The notes under the pieces: model-generated
Database searches by the model: none
Told to the model about the DNA's origin: nothing
What the model saw: only the letters and a program-made list of their open reading frames with translations
Origin: Sphingomonas aurantiaca
GTDB lineage: Bacteria > Pseudomonadota > Alphaproteobacteria > Sphingomonadales > Sphingomonadaceae
NCBI RefSeq assembly: GCF_003050705.1
Contig: NZ_QAOG01000001.1
Location: 1,037,105-1,101,104 of the forward strand
DNA length: 64,000 bases
Direction of reading: 5' to 3'
Shown: positions 49,721 through 58,357 of the stretch, piece after piece
Layout: every line of letters begins with the position of its first letter
Position numbering within the stretch: the stretch's first letter is position 1
Program-made: the position numbers and the translations under genes

Positions 49721-51115
49721 CTAACGCTTGTCCTCGACCAGTGCCGCGCCACCGCTCGAGTCGAGCTCGAGCATTTTCGGCGTGCGCGCACTCGTTGCCG
49801 GCCAATGTGGCAGGCCCGCCCCGTTCGGATCGCCGCGCTTCACGAAATTGACCAGATAGGTGCTCGCGGTCCGGCCCGCCGCCCGGTCGGCCGTGCTGGT
49901 CTTCGCGCCATATTTGATCGCGGCGGTATCGAAGAAGAACGGAATGTCGGATGCATGCGATGCACCGGCAGTCTTGTCGGTCCGTGCCGATGTCGCGACA
50001 TAGGAGAACCGGTAATAATAGGTCGGCACGCCTTTCGCGGCGAGCAACGCCGCGGTGTCGCGCGCGCCCTCGACCATGTAGCCTTGCGGACCGCCGATAT
50101 CGTCGCTGGTCGCGCCGATCATCACCGGAACATTGGCAAACCGTCCCGCTGTGTAGGCGGCGACCGGATCGACCGCGATGCGGCCGTCGACAACAGGCTT
50201 GCTGTAGGTTTGCGGTCCCGAGCCGGGGGTGAACATTGCCGCCAGGTTCAGCCCGTCGGTCACTTGATCCGCCGAAAGCCGCCGAAGCTTTGCCAGCGCC
50301 TGCGGATCGTTCGGCGCGATCCCCTTAGACTGCGCGAACGCAACGCCGATCGCCTCGGCCGACTCGATCGTGCTGGCAGGCCCGGTCCCGGGGCCGCCTG
50401 ACATCACCACCGCCTTATTGAACATCCCGCGGGCCATCGGCGACGTCAGCAGCGTGTGGACCGACATGCCGCCCGCGCTCTCGCCGATGATGGTCACATT
50501 CGCAGGGTCACCTCCGAACGCGGCGATATTATGCTGCACCCATTTCAGCGCCGCGAGCTGATCCATATAGCCGTAATTGCCGAGCAACCCCCGATCCGGG
50601 TTCTGGTGACTCAATTGCGGGTGCGCGAACGTGCCGAACCGGCCTAGGCGGTAGTTGAAGCTGACGACCATGATACCCGACTTGGCGAGCGCGCTGCCCG
50701 AATAGGTCGGCGGCGATGACCCGCCATTGACGAAGCCGCCACCGTAGATCCACACCATCACCGGCAATTTGGACGAGGCACCGGCGGGCTTCCACACATT
50801 TGCATAGAGGCAATCCTCGGCCGGCGGCGTGCCGAGCGGCGCGGCATCGCTCGGGAAAGGCTTTTGCATGCAATCATTGGTGTAGCGACTCGCGTCGCGT
50901 TCGCCTGACCAGCGAGCGACGGGCTGGGGCGCACGCCAGCGAAGCGGCCCGACGGGCGGCGCGGCGAACGGGATACCCTTGAACGCGATGATGCCGTCGG
51001 TAGCGCGCCCGCGTAGCTTGCCGCTGTCGAGTGTGACGTGTGTCTCTACCGACGTTGTTTGCGCGAGCGCCGAACTGCCCAGCAGTGTTGCCACAATGGC
51101 TAAGGTCAAACGCAT
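49721..51115 (-). CDS. secreted type-B carboxylesterase/lipase
   Basis: The 464-residue protein has a Sec signal peptide (to about residue 19) and the type-B carboxylesterase fold. The oxyanion hole is in VMVWIYGGGFVNGG (about 119-132), EDCLYANVWKP carries the conserved cysteine and Asn, and the nucleophile elbow GESAGG has Ser213. At 464 residues it is shorter than the usual 500-560, and the C-terminal part seems compressed (AASHASDIPFFFDT holds the likely catalytic His). The substrate is unknown. Confidence 0.92.
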   Translation of the reverse strand: MRLTLAIVATLLGSSALAQTTSVETHVTLDSGKLRGRATDGIIAFKGIPFAAPPVGPLRWRAPQPVARWSGERDASRYTNDCMQKPFPSDAAPLGTPPAEDCLYANVWKPAGASSKLPVMVWIYGGGFVNGGSSPPTYSGSALAKSGIMVVSFNYRLGRFGTFAHPQLSHQNPDRGLLGNYGYMDQLAALKWVQHNIAAFGGDPANVTIIGESAGGMSVHTLLTSPMARGMFNKAVVMSGGPGTGPASTIESAEAIGVAFAQSKGIAPNDPQALAKLRRLSADQVTDGLNLAAMFTPGSGPQTYSKPVVDGRIAVDPVAAYTAGRFANVPVMIGATSDDIGGPQGYMVEGARDTAALLAAKGVPTYYYRFSYVATSARTDKTAGASHASDIPFFFDTAAIKYGAKTSTADRAAGRTASTYLVNFVKRGDPNGAGLPHWPATSARTPKMLELDSSGGAALVEDKR

Positions 51116-51232
51116 GGCAATATCCTTGAGGCTGATCGGGACGACCGGGTCAGCCTAAGGGTGCGTCCGCGACGATACCAGACGATCCGTTCTGGAAAAT
51201 GGTGGGGCCGGCCGTCCGGCCGGCCCCAGAAA

Positions 51233-51613
51233 TCAGGCCTTCTTGCGTGCGCGCTTCGGGCTTGCAGCGGCTTCGGTGTCTTCCTCTTCGTCCGGCGTAT
51301 CTTCGCCGGCTTCGGTCAGCGCCTGTCCAAGCGCTTTCAGCTTCTCTTGCGACGAATCGGCCTTCTCGGCGATCTTCGTCGTCGCGGTGCCCAGTCGGTG
51401 CAGAAGCGCATGGACGCGGTCCGCGTCGGGCGTGTCCTTCTCGAGCTGCTTGCGCAGCGATCCGAGGTCGCGCAAAATACCCTTGGCGCCCGAAACGTCG
51501 CTATCGGCCAGCGCTGCTTCCCAATCCTCGACCATGTCGGCGCCCTTGGTCGGCTTGGTCGCATCCAGTCCGCGATTGATCGCGTTCATCGTTCCGGCGA
51601 ATTTAACAGCCAT
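51233..51613 (-). CDS. small charged helical protein of unknown function
   Basis: The 126-residue product starts MAVKFAGTMNAINRGLDATK behind the ribosome-binding site GGAGAGA. It is predicted to be almost entirely helical, with a hydrophilic heptad-like region (about 45-95). It ends in an acidic segment (EDTPDEEEDTE) followed by a basic, KU/histone-like tail PKRARKKA. The basic tail could contact nucleic acid. No family is recognised. Confidence 0.65.
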   Translation of the reverse strand: MAVKFAGTMNAINRGLDATKPTKGADMVEDWEAALADSDVSGAKGILRDLGSLRKQLEKDTPDADRVHALLHRLGTATTKIAEKADSSQEKLKALGQALTEAGEDTPDEEEDTEAAASPKRARKKA

Positions 51614-51909
51614 GTCATTCTCTCCACGAAGCCTGTGTTGGCGATCGTGAACGCGGATGCATCGCTGTAATGTCCGGCCCGATCGGACTACTTTATTGCT
51701 CTCGATCAAGATGAACGCAGAAACCGCGCAAGCCGTATCCTAGATTGCTTTTTAGGACCGCCGCAGCGTCGCTGGCGGGGACTGTCGCACACCGGGAAGC
51801 GTACGCAGTCTGCAACACGATGGCTCGCCGGGAGGGATTACCGGCCAGCAAACGGTGCAGCACACAGCACGGAAGCGCCATGTCCTGCACCGACATCGTG
51901 TCGAAGGCC

Positions 51910-52335
51910 TCAGGCGAGCGTCAGGCCCACGTCGACATTGCCGCGCGTGGCGTTCGAATAGGGGCAGATCTGGTGGGCCGCATCGACGAGCTTCTGCGCC
52001 TCGTTACGCTCGAGGCCCGGGAGCGATACCGTCAGATCCGTCGTGATACCAAAGCCGCCCTCCGAGCGCGGGCCGATGCCGACCTTTGCCGTGACCGCGA
52101 CGTCTGCGGGCAGCTTCATCTTCAATTGCTGGCCGGCGACCTTCAGCGCACCGATGAAGCACGCGGAATAGCCCGCTGCGAACAGCTGCTCAGGATTGCT
52201 GCCATCGCCGCCTGCGCCGCCCAGTTCCTTTGGCGTCGACAGAGCAACGTCGAACCGACCGTCCTGCGACCGCGCGTGACCGTCACGACCCCCGGTTGCG
52301 GTGGCTTCGGTGGTGTATTTTACGTCGATCGACAT
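51910..52335 (-). CDS. ohr: organic hydroperoxide resistance protein Ohr
   Basis: The 141-residue OsmC-superfamily peroxidase reduces organic hydroperoxides using two cysteines: the peroxidatic Cys59 in FAAGYSACFIGALK and the resolving Cys124 in HQICPYSNATRGN. The ATG at 52335 giving MSIDVKYTT fits the family. It is divergent from the MarR-type regulator ohrR, the classical arrangement. Confidence 0.97.
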   Translation of the reverse strand: MSIDVKYTTEATATGGRDGHARSQDGRFDVALSTPKELGGAGGDGSNPEQLFAAGYSACFIGALKVAGQQLKMKLPADVAVTAKVGIGPRSEGGFGITTDLTVSLPGLERNEAQKLVDAAHQICPYSNATRGNVDVGLTLA

Positions 52336-52352
52336 TCCGGGTCTCCAATTGC

Positions 52353-52364
52353 TTATCGCGATAA
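52353..52364. promoter_or_regulatory. candidate OhrR operator, site 1
   Basis: TTATCGCGATAA is a perfect 12-bp palindrome in the ohr leader, about 18 bases before the ohr ATG. The motif GCGATAATCAT here recurs at the second site. The position suggests repression of ohr by OhrR. Confidence 0.6.
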
Positions 52365-52401
52365 TCATCTAGGCGCGGCCAACCGTACTGTCCAGTATCA
52401 T

Positions 52402-52413
52402 TTTGCGCGATAA
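52402..52413. promoter_or_regulatory. candidate OhrR operator, site 2
   Basis: TTTGCGCGATAA matches the palindrome at site 1 in 10 of 12 positions and is followed by the same TCATT. It lies about 40 bases before ohrR, so it could mediate autoregulation. The two sites are spaced 49 bases apart, close to an integral number of helical turns. Confidence 0.55.
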
Positions 52414-52455
52414 TCATTTGCGTGGTAGGCAGCTGGCCTAGAAGGAGCCTGTCTC

Positions 52456-52917
52456 GTGTCCGTCCCACTCCCACTCGACGACCAGCTTTGCTTTTCGCTC
52501 TACGCGGCGACGATCGCGATCAACCGCGCGTACAAGCCAGTTCTCGACGGGCTTGGCATCACCTATCCGCAGTTTCTGGTCCTCCAGACGCTCAACGAGG
52601 CGGAAGATGGTCGTTCGATCGGCGCGATTGCCGAACGGCTCGCGCTCGAGCCGAGCACCATCACGCCGCTGGCAAAACGCCTTGAGGCCGCAGGACTTGT
52701 CACACGGATCCGCAACCCGGCCGACGAACGCGAGGTCCGGGTTCGCCTGACCGATGCGGGAAGGGCATGCTGGGCCGAGACGGGGTGCCTCGGCCCGCTG
52801 ATCGTCGAGCGATCGGGAATGACGCCGGACCGGCTCGCATCGCTGAATGCCGAGGTGGCGGCGCTTCGTCAGGCGCTCGCACTCAAGCCCGGAGATCGGC
52901 CAAGCATCACGGAGTGA
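52456..52917 (+). CDS. ohrR: MarR-family organic-peroxide-sensing regulator OhrR
   Basis: The 153-residue winged-helix repressor has the conserved redox cysteine in LDDQLCFSLYAAT (Cys12). The DNA-binding region is in SIGAIAERLALEPSTITPLAKRLEAAGLV, with the wing at RNPADEREVRVRLTDAG. The start is GTG, preceded by AAGGAGCC. Oxidation of the cysteine by organic peroxide should release DNA and turn on ohr. Confidence 0.96.
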   Translation: MSVPLPLDDQLCFSLYAATIAINRAYKPVLDGLGITYPQFLVLQTLNEAEDGRSIGAIAERLALEPSTITPLAKRLEAAGLVTRIRNPADEREVRVRLTDAGRACWAETGCLGPLIVERSGMTPDRLASLNAEVAALRQALALKPGDRPSITE

Positions 52918-53078
52918 CGGCAATATGGGTCTGGCGTGCAGAGCAAACCGGCCTGATTCACACCGCGCCGATAGATCATCTGTGCTGGAGACTCTGAGGC
53001 GGTAATAGGCTGGCGACACCAAAGATGCTGCGTCACTAGCGGCTCATCTCAGACCAAACTGTGTCGGTCACCGTCGCG

Positions 53079-53154
53079 TGGTGGAGCCGAGGGGAATCGA
53101 ACCCCTGACCTCTGCAGTGCGATTGCAGCGCTCTCCCATCTGAGCTACGGCCCC
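53079..53154 (-). tRNA. tRNA-Ala (anticodon CGC)
   Basis: A 76-base cloverleaf on the minus strand, with encoded CCA: acceptor GGGGCCG/CGGCTCC, D-arm GCTC...GAGC, anticodon stem CTGCA/TGCAG around loop ATCGCAC (anticodon CGC, decoding GCG) and T-arm AGGGGTTCGATTCCCCT. No other tRNA was seen in the window. The surrounding region (52918-53078 and 53155-53390) holds no gene that I can support. Confidence 0.95.
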
Positions 53155-53390
53155 GCGCGGTCGGCCATAGGCCATGGTCGCGGCTTAACGGGTCGATTTG
53201 GGGGATGCAACCGGCTTGTAAAGCCCGGTCCGCCTGATCTGTGGCATGTCGTCGCAACGCAGCTTCGTGTCGCCGTCAAGTTGCCGCAAACACAGGAACT
53301 ATCAAAGGCATCGGCGCTTGTAGACGGTGGAGTGCACGGCGTCGCGTCCGACGATGCCGGCAACCGCAGGACAGCAATTAGGAGGTTCCT

Positions 53391-54584
53391 ATGGTCTACG
53401 AACGCAATACCCGAGATCGCCAGTCGGGCGACTATTATGGTCGGCCCAACTCGCAGGATTACGGCCGCGATTTCCGGTCCGATGGGGGCGATTACGGTCG
53501 ATCCAGTGCGCGCGACTACGCAGCAGCCGGTGAATATGATCGCGACGGCAACCGCGGGCGTGACGACCAAGGCAATCGTGGCCGCTATGGCAGCGAGCAG
53601 CGCGACGAGGGCGGTCGCGACTATTATGGCGGCCATAATGATCGCCAGCAGCCGACCCAAGGTGACCGCTATGGCCAGTCGCAGTCTGGCCAGTCGCGCT
53701 ACGGACAGCAGGCCTATGGCCAGCGCGGCCAAGGCCCGCGCGATACCGAATATCATGGCAGCTATGCATCGGATGGTCATCGCTTCCAGGACGTCGGCCG
53801 CAACCGCCACGCGGACGACGACAATCGTCGCAGCGGGCCGCGCGGCGACGATCGCGGCTATGGCCGCCAGCCGCAGGGTTACGACTATGACGATCGCGGC
53901 TTTATCGCGCGTGCGGGTGACGAAGTGCGTTCGTGGTTCGGCGATGACGATGCGGAGCGCCGCCGCGAGGCCGATGCGCGTTACGACGAGCGGTCCTTCG
54001 GCAATCCGGGCGATCGATCGTCCGGCAACCGTTCGTCGAGCACGCACGACGATCATTACCACAATTGGCGCAGCACGCAGATCGCCGCGCTCGACCGCGA
54101 CTATGACGAGTATCGCAACGAGAACCGCACCAAGTTCGAGAATGAATTCTCGTCGTGGCGCACCGAGCGTCAGGGCCAACGGAGTTCGCTGTCGCAGGTC
54201 ACCGAGCATATGGAAGTCGTCGGTTCCGACGGCAGCCATGTCGGCACCGTCGACAAGGTGAAGGGCGACCGCATCCTGCTGACCAAGAATGACCGCGATG
54301 CGGGCGGCGTGCATCACTCGATTCCGTCGCGCTGGATCAAGACCGTCGACAGTAAGGTGAACCTGTCGAAGTCGGCGGACGAAGCCAAGGCGGCGTGGAA
54401 AGAGGAAGAGCGCAACTCGGCGATGTTCGAGTATGGCGACCGCACCGGCAGCGACAAGAAGGACGCCAGTGCAACCGGTTACGCGTCGACCACGCAGGCC
54501 GGTAGCACGACTTCGACGGGCGCGGCATCGACCGCTAGCACGACTTCGGACACGCTCGGCAAGCCGGGTTCGAGCACGTACTGA
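53391..54584 (+). CDS. low-complexity protein with C-terminal DUF2171 domain
   Basis: The 397-residue product has a strong ribosome-binding site (AGGAGGT). Residues 1-165 are a Tyr/Gly/Arg/Asp/Gln-rich disordered region of the YGR/DRQ type. A conserved-looking segment with EVRSWFGDDDAERRREAD (about 180-200) follows, then a DUF2171-like domain (about 269-345, HMEVVGSDGSHVGTVDKVKG ... GGVHHSIPSRWIKTVD), which resembles PRC-barrel stress proteins. The end is a Ser/Thr-rich tail. Such proteins are stress-associated in several bacteria; a role in desiccation or osmotic tolerance is conjecture. Confidence 0.78.
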   Translation: MVYERNTRDRQSGDYYGRPNSQDYGRDFRSDGGDYGRSSARDYAAAGEYDRDGNRGRDDQGNRGRYGSEQRDEGGRDYYGGHNDRQQPTQGDRYGQSQSGQSRYGQQAYGQRGQGPRDTEYHGSYASDGHRFQDVGRNRHADDDNRRSGPRGDDRGYGRQPQGYDYDDRGFIARAGDEVRSWFGDDDAERRREADARYDERSFGNPGDRSSGNRSSSTHDDHYHNWRSTQIAALDRDYDEYRNENRTKFENEFSSWRTERQGQRSSLSQVTEHMEVVGSDGSHVGTVDKVKGDRILLTKNDRDAGGVHHSIPSRWIKTVDSKVNLSKSADEAKAAWKEEERNSAMFEYGDRTGSDKKDASATGYASTTQAGSTTSTGAASTASTTSDTLGKPGSSTY

Positions 54585-54630
54585 TCGCATGAACACATCG
54601 GCCGGTGTCGTCTGACACCGGCCGGCAAGG

Positions 54631-54660
54631 AGCCCGGGCGGAGACGTCCGGGCTTTTTTG
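54631..54660 (+). terminator. Rho-independent terminator of the DUF2171 gene
   Basis: A 10-bp stem (AGCCCGGGCG / CGTCCGGGCT, one G-U pair) with loop GAGA is followed by TTTTT. A second hairpin (GGCCGGTGTC / GACACCGGCC) lies just upstream at about 54600-54624. Confidence 0.9.
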
Positions 54661-54725
54661 CGGGTTGCGCGGCGCATGTGTTTCGCCATACCCATAATAC
54701 GAATATTCAAGACAGGAGCAAAGCT

Positions 54726-55715
54726 ATGGCCCGTGCATGGAGCCTGAAGACTCGTCCGCAAGGCATGCCGAAGCATACCGACTTCGCCATGATCGATCTC
54801 GAAACGGCGTCGCTCGGCGCTGGTGAGGTCCGGATCGCCAACCGCTGGCTGTCGGTCGATCCGTACATGCGCGGGCGGATGAACGACGTGAAGAGCTATG
54901 TCCCGCCGTTCGCGCTGGGTGAGGCGATGCAGGGCGGCGCGGTCGGCGAGGTCGTCGAGAGCAACGACGACGGGATCAAGGTCGGCGACATGGTGCTGCA
55001 CATGGCCGGCTGGCGCGACGAGGCTGTTGTGCCCGCCGCGCAGGTCCAGAAGCTGCCCGCCCTCGACGTGCCGCCGCAGGCGTTTCTCGGCCAGCTCGGC
55101 ATGCCGGGGATGACCGGCTATTTCGGGCTGCTCGCGGTCGCCGAGGCAAAGGCGGGCGACACGGTGTTCGTGTCGGCAGCGGCAGGCGCGGTCGGCTCGA
55201 CCGTCGTGCAGGTCGCCAAGGCCAAAGGCATGACGGTGATCGGGTCGGCCGGCGGCGCGGAGAAATGCGCGTGGGTGAAGTCGCTCGGGGCGGATGCCGT
55301 GATCGATTATAAGGGCGACGTGCCGGTGGTGAAGGCGCTCGGCGAGGCGGCACCGAAGGGCATCGACGTCTATTTCGACAATGTCGGCGGCGAGCATCTC
55401 GACGCGGCGCTGGCGCATGCGAACCTGCATGCGCGGTTCGCGATCTGCGGGATGATCGACGTCTACAACAGCGGTGCGGCGACGCAGCTCAAATATCTCG
55501 CGCGGCTGATCGGCAACCGCATCCAGATCCGCGGCTTCATCGTCAGCGACTTCATGAGCCGCGCCGATGAGTTCTACAAGGACATGGGCGGCATGCTTAG
55601 CGCCGGGACGCTCAAGCGCCAGGAAACCGTCCATGAGGGTCTCGAGACGATGCCCGACGCGTTTCTCGGGCTGTTCTCGGGCGGCAACACGGGCAAGATG
55701 CTGGTGAAGGTCTGA
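54726..55715 (+). CDS. NADP-dependent zinc-free MDR oxidoreductase (CurA-like)
   Basis: The 329-residue medium-chain reductase without zinc ligands is of the leukotriene B4 12-hydroxydehydrogenase/CurA type. Landmarks are RWLSVDPYMRGRMND, LGMPGMTGYFGLLAV, the NADPH motif VSAAAGAVGSTVVQVAKAKG and GIDVYFDNVGGEHLDAAL. It reduces alkenal or enone double bonds in relatives. The start is the ATG after GGAGCAAAGCT. Confidence 0.93.
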   Translation: MARAWSLKTRPQGMPKHTDFAMIDLETASLGAGEVRIANRWLSVDPYMRGRMNDVKSYVPPFALGEAMQGGAVGEVVESNDDGIKVGDMVLHMAGWRDEAVVPAAQVQKLPALDVPPQAFLGQLGMPGMTGYFGLLAVAEAKAGDTVFVSAAAGAVGSTVVQVAKAKGMTVIGSAGGAEKCAWVKSLGADAVIDYKGDVPVVKALGEAAPKGIDVYFDNVGGEHLDAALAHANLHARFAICGMIDVYNSGAATQLKYLARLIGNRIQIRGFIVSDFMSRADEFYKDMGGMLSAGTLKRQETVHEGLETMPDAFLGLFSGGNTGKMLVKV

Positions 55716-55736
55716 GGTAAAGACGCCTGACGTTCG

Positions 55737-55861
55737 ATCCTCCCCCGCCAGGGGGAGGTGGCGCCGAAGGCGACGGAGGGGGAGGGCACGGAACAGCGGT
55801 TCTCCCTTTCCGCCCCCTCCGTCTGGCGAGTGCCAGCCACCTCCCCCTGGCGGGGGAGGAT
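55737..55861. repeat. palindromic repeat element, ATCCTCCCCCGCC family
   Basis: The outer arms ATCCTCCCCCGCCAGGGGGAGGTGGC and the right arm GCCACCTCCCCCTGGCGGGGGAGGAT are perfect inverted copies. Inner GACGGAGGGGG/CCCCCTCCGTC arms pair too. It lies between the MDR gene and the convergent corA. Confidence 0.88.
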
Positions 55862-55884
55862 CAGCGGTCGGGTACCACGCTTCT

Positions 55885-56853
55885 CTACAACCACTTCGCC
55901 TGCTTGAACTTCAGATACAGCGCGGAGCACACGACCGCGATCACGCCCAGCACGACGAAATAGCCATATTGTGTCTTTAACTCGGGCATGTGCTCGAAAT
56001 TCATGCCGTAGATCCCCGCGATCGCGGTCGGGACGGCGAGGATCGCGGCCCAGGCGGCGAGCTGGCGGGTGATCGCACCGGTGCGCTGCTGTTCGAGCAG
56101 GTTGCTGAATTCGAACACCGACGTCAGCACTTCGCGGAGCCCCTCGACCATCGTCTGGACGCGGCGGACGTGATCGAGCACATCGCTGAAATACGGCTTC
56201 GCCTCGGTATCGATGCACGGCAGGTCGAGCCGGACGATCTTTCCTGCGACCTCGCCCATCGGACCCAGGATGCGCTGGAAGCGGATCATCTCTCGCCTTA
56301 ACCCGAATATCCGGACGATCTCGTCGCGGCCCAGGAACGCGTCGATGGTGCGTTGTTCCATGGCGAGCACCTCGTCCTCGATGCTCTCCATGATCGGCAG
56401 ATAGCCGTCGACGACATAGTCGAGGATCGCGTGGAGGACATAGTCGACGCCGTTGATCAGCAGCGTCGGTGCGGCCTCGAGCTGTTCGCGCAGCGCCTTG
56501 TGCGAGCGCGCGGAGCCGTGGCGGACGCTGATGATATGGCTGTGGCCGACGAAGATCGCGGTCTCGCCATACGCAATCTTGTCACCCTCGAGCTGCGCGG
56601 TGCGTGCGACGACGAACAGCTGGTTGCCATACACGTCGACCTTGGGCAGCTGGTCCGCCTTGACCGCGTCCTCCACCGCGAGCGGGTGGAGGTTATACTG
56701 CTGCTGCAGCGTCCGCATCTCGTCATCGGTCGGGTCGCAGATGCCGATCCAGACGAACTCGGACCGGTCCGCGGGGCAATCGACCTTCTCGTCGATCGAG
56801 ACCGCGCGGACGCGTTTCCCGTGACGATAGAGATACGCAGCGACGACCGTCAT
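55885..56853 (-). CDS. corA: CorA-family magnesium/cobalt transporter
   Basis: The 322-residue channel subunit has the large cytoplasmic N-terminal domain and two C-terminal membrane helices (about 262-281 and 297-315) with the signature GMN (283-285) in IYGMNFEHMPEL. It forms a pentameric Mg2+ channel. The C-terminus FKQAKWL is basic as usual. Confidence 0.97.
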   Translation of the reverse strand: MTVVAAYLYRHGKRVRAVSIDEKVDCPADRSEFVWIGICDPTDDEMRTLQQQYNLHPLAVEDAVKADQLPKVDVYGNQLFVVARTAQLEGDKIAYGETAIFVGHSHIISVRHGSARSHKALREQLEAAPTLLINGVDYVLHAILDYVVDGYLPIMESIEDEVLAMEQRTIDAFLGRDEIVRIFGLRREMIRFQRILGPMGEVAGKIVRLDLPCIDTEAKPYFSDVLDHVRRVQTMVEGLREVLTSVFEFSNLLEQQRTGAITRQLAAWAAILAVPTAIAGIYGMNFEHMPELKTQYGYFVVLGVIAVVCSALYLKFKQAKWL

Positions 56854-56891
56854 GGAGCCTCGGAGTTACACGAACGAAGCCCGCGCCGGTA

Positions 56892-57686
56892 TCAGAACGC
56901 CGGCAGCACCGCACCCTGATAATGCTGCGCGATGAACGCCTTGGTCGCCGGACTGCGCAGCGCCGCGATCAGCTTCATCACGCGCGGGTCCTTGTCGCCG
57001 CCGGGCAGGCCGACGACGAAATTGACATAGGGGCTGTTCTTGTCCTCGATCGCGAGCGCGTCGCGCACCGGGTTGAGCTTCGCGTCGAGCGCGTAATTGG
57101 TGTTGATGAGCGCCAGATCGACCTCGCCGAGCGTGCGGGGCAGGGTGGCACCCTCCAGCTCCTTGAACTTCAGGTTCTTCGGGTTGGTCGCGATGTCGTT
57201 GAGGCTCGACAGCGGATTGGTCGGGGTCTTCAGCGTGATCAGCCCGGCCTTTTGCAGCAGCAGCAGCGCGCGGCCGCCGTTGCTTGGCTCGTTCGGGATC
57301 GCGACGATGGCGCCGTTCGGCACTTCAGCGATCGTCTTCCACTTGCGCGAATAGGCGCCGAGCGGTTCGACATGGATGCCCGCATAGGGCACCAGATGCG
57401 TGCCGCGCGAGGCGTTGAACTCGTCGAGATAGGGCTTGGTCTCGAAATAGCTGACGTCGATCTGCTTCTGCTCGACCTGGAGGTTGGGCTGCACATAATC
57501 GTTGAAGACGCGGATCTGGAGGTCGACGCCTTCCTTGGCGAGCGCGGGTTTGATCGACTCCAGGATCTCGGCATGCGGCACCGCGGTCGCGGCGACGGTC
57601 AGCGTCTTTCCGTCATTGGTCTTTGCGCCACCGCACGCGGCGAGCGCGAGCAGCGAGAGCGTGGCAAGCAGAGTGCGGCGGTTCAT
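56892..57686 (-). CDS. metQ: MetQ/NlpA-family substrate-binding lipoprotein
   Basis: The 264-residue lipoprotein (lipobox LALAAC, Cys18) has the MetQ/NlpA fold: LTVAATAVPHAEILE at the start of the mature domain, NDYVQPNLQVEQKQIDVSYFETKPYL and GDKDPRVMKLIAALRSPATK. Adjacent metI and metN complete a MetNIQ-type importer. The ligand could be methionine, but the LLM monooxygenase upstream argues for another organosulfur compound. Confidence 0.94.
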   Translation of the reverse strand: MNRRTLLATLSLLALAACGGAKTNDGKTLTVAATAVPHAEILESIKPALAKEGVDLQIRVFNDYVQPNLQVEQKQIDVSYFETKPYLDEFNASRGTHLVPYAGIHVEPLGAYSRKWKTIAEVPNGAIVAIPNEPSNGGRALLLLQKAGLITLKTPTNPLSSLNDIATNPKNLKFKELEGATLPRTLGEVDLALINTNYALDAKLNPVRDALAIEDKNSPYVNFVVGLPGGDKDPRVMKLIAALRSPATKAFIAQHYQGAVLPAF

Positions 57687-57694
57687 GAATATTC

Positions 57695-58357
57695 CTAGCG
57701 GCGGGTAAAGTGGCGGACGAGCGCGTCGCCGGCATATTGGATGATCTGGACGAGGACGACCAGCAGCACGACGGTGACGACCATCACATCGGTCTGGAAC
57801 CGCTGATAGCCGAACCGGATCGCGAGGTCACCGAGCCCGCCGGCCCCGACCACGCCCGCCATCGCGGTGAACGAGACGAGCGCGACCGCGGTGACGGTGG
57901 CGCCCGCGATCAGCCCGGGCAGTGCCTCGGGGATCAGCGCGCCGGTCACGATCTGGCGCGTGGTTGCGCCCATCGCCTGGACCGCCTCGATCGTCGTGCG
58001 GTCGACTTCCTTCAGCGATCCCTCGACGAGCCGCGCGTAGAAGGGCGCGGCCCCCACGACGAGCGGCGGGATCGCGCCCGCGACGCCGAGCGAGGTGCCG
58101 ACGAGCATGACGGTCAGCGGGATCATCACGATCAGCAGGATGATGAACGGCACCGAGCGCAGGATGTTGACGACGATGCCAAGCACCGCGTTGGCGACGC
58201 GGTTCTGCGCCAGCCGGCCCTGTCCGGTGAGGAACAGCAGCACGCCGAGCGGCAGCCCGAGCGCGATGGTGAGGATCAGCGACCCGCCCAGCATGATGAG
58301 CGTGTCGAGGCACGCCTGGCCGATGTCGGACCAGTCGATGTTCGCGAAGAAAGTCAT
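57695..58357 (-). CDS. metI: MetI-family ABC transporter permease
   Basis: The 220-residue permease has five hydrophobic segments and the EAA motif [29 protein letters not shown]. It starts at the ATG giving [13 protein letters not shown], overlapping metN by four bases. It belongs to the small five-helix MetI group. Confidence 0.95.
   Translation of the reverse strand: MTFFANIDWSDIGQACLDTLIMLGGSLILTIALGLPLGVLLFLTGQGRLAQNRVANAVLGIVVNILRSVPFIILLIVMIPLTVMLVGTSLGVAGAIPPLVVGAAPFYARLVEGSLKEVDRTTIEAVQAMGATTRQIVTGALIPEALPGLIAGATVTAVALVSFTAMAGVVGAGGLGDLAIRFGYQRFQTDVMVVTVVLLVVLVQIIQYAGDALVRHFTRR

Noticed and set aside
51693..51896. 67-codon minus-strand frame between the helical protein and ohr
   Set aside because: No ribosome-binding site, no conserved-looking sequence, and composition close to random for the region.
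53145..55634. 829-codon minus-strand frame across the DUF2171 and MDR genes
   Set aside because: It is antisense to two genes, and one end of it runs into the tRNA-Ala gene; no protein family is recognisable.
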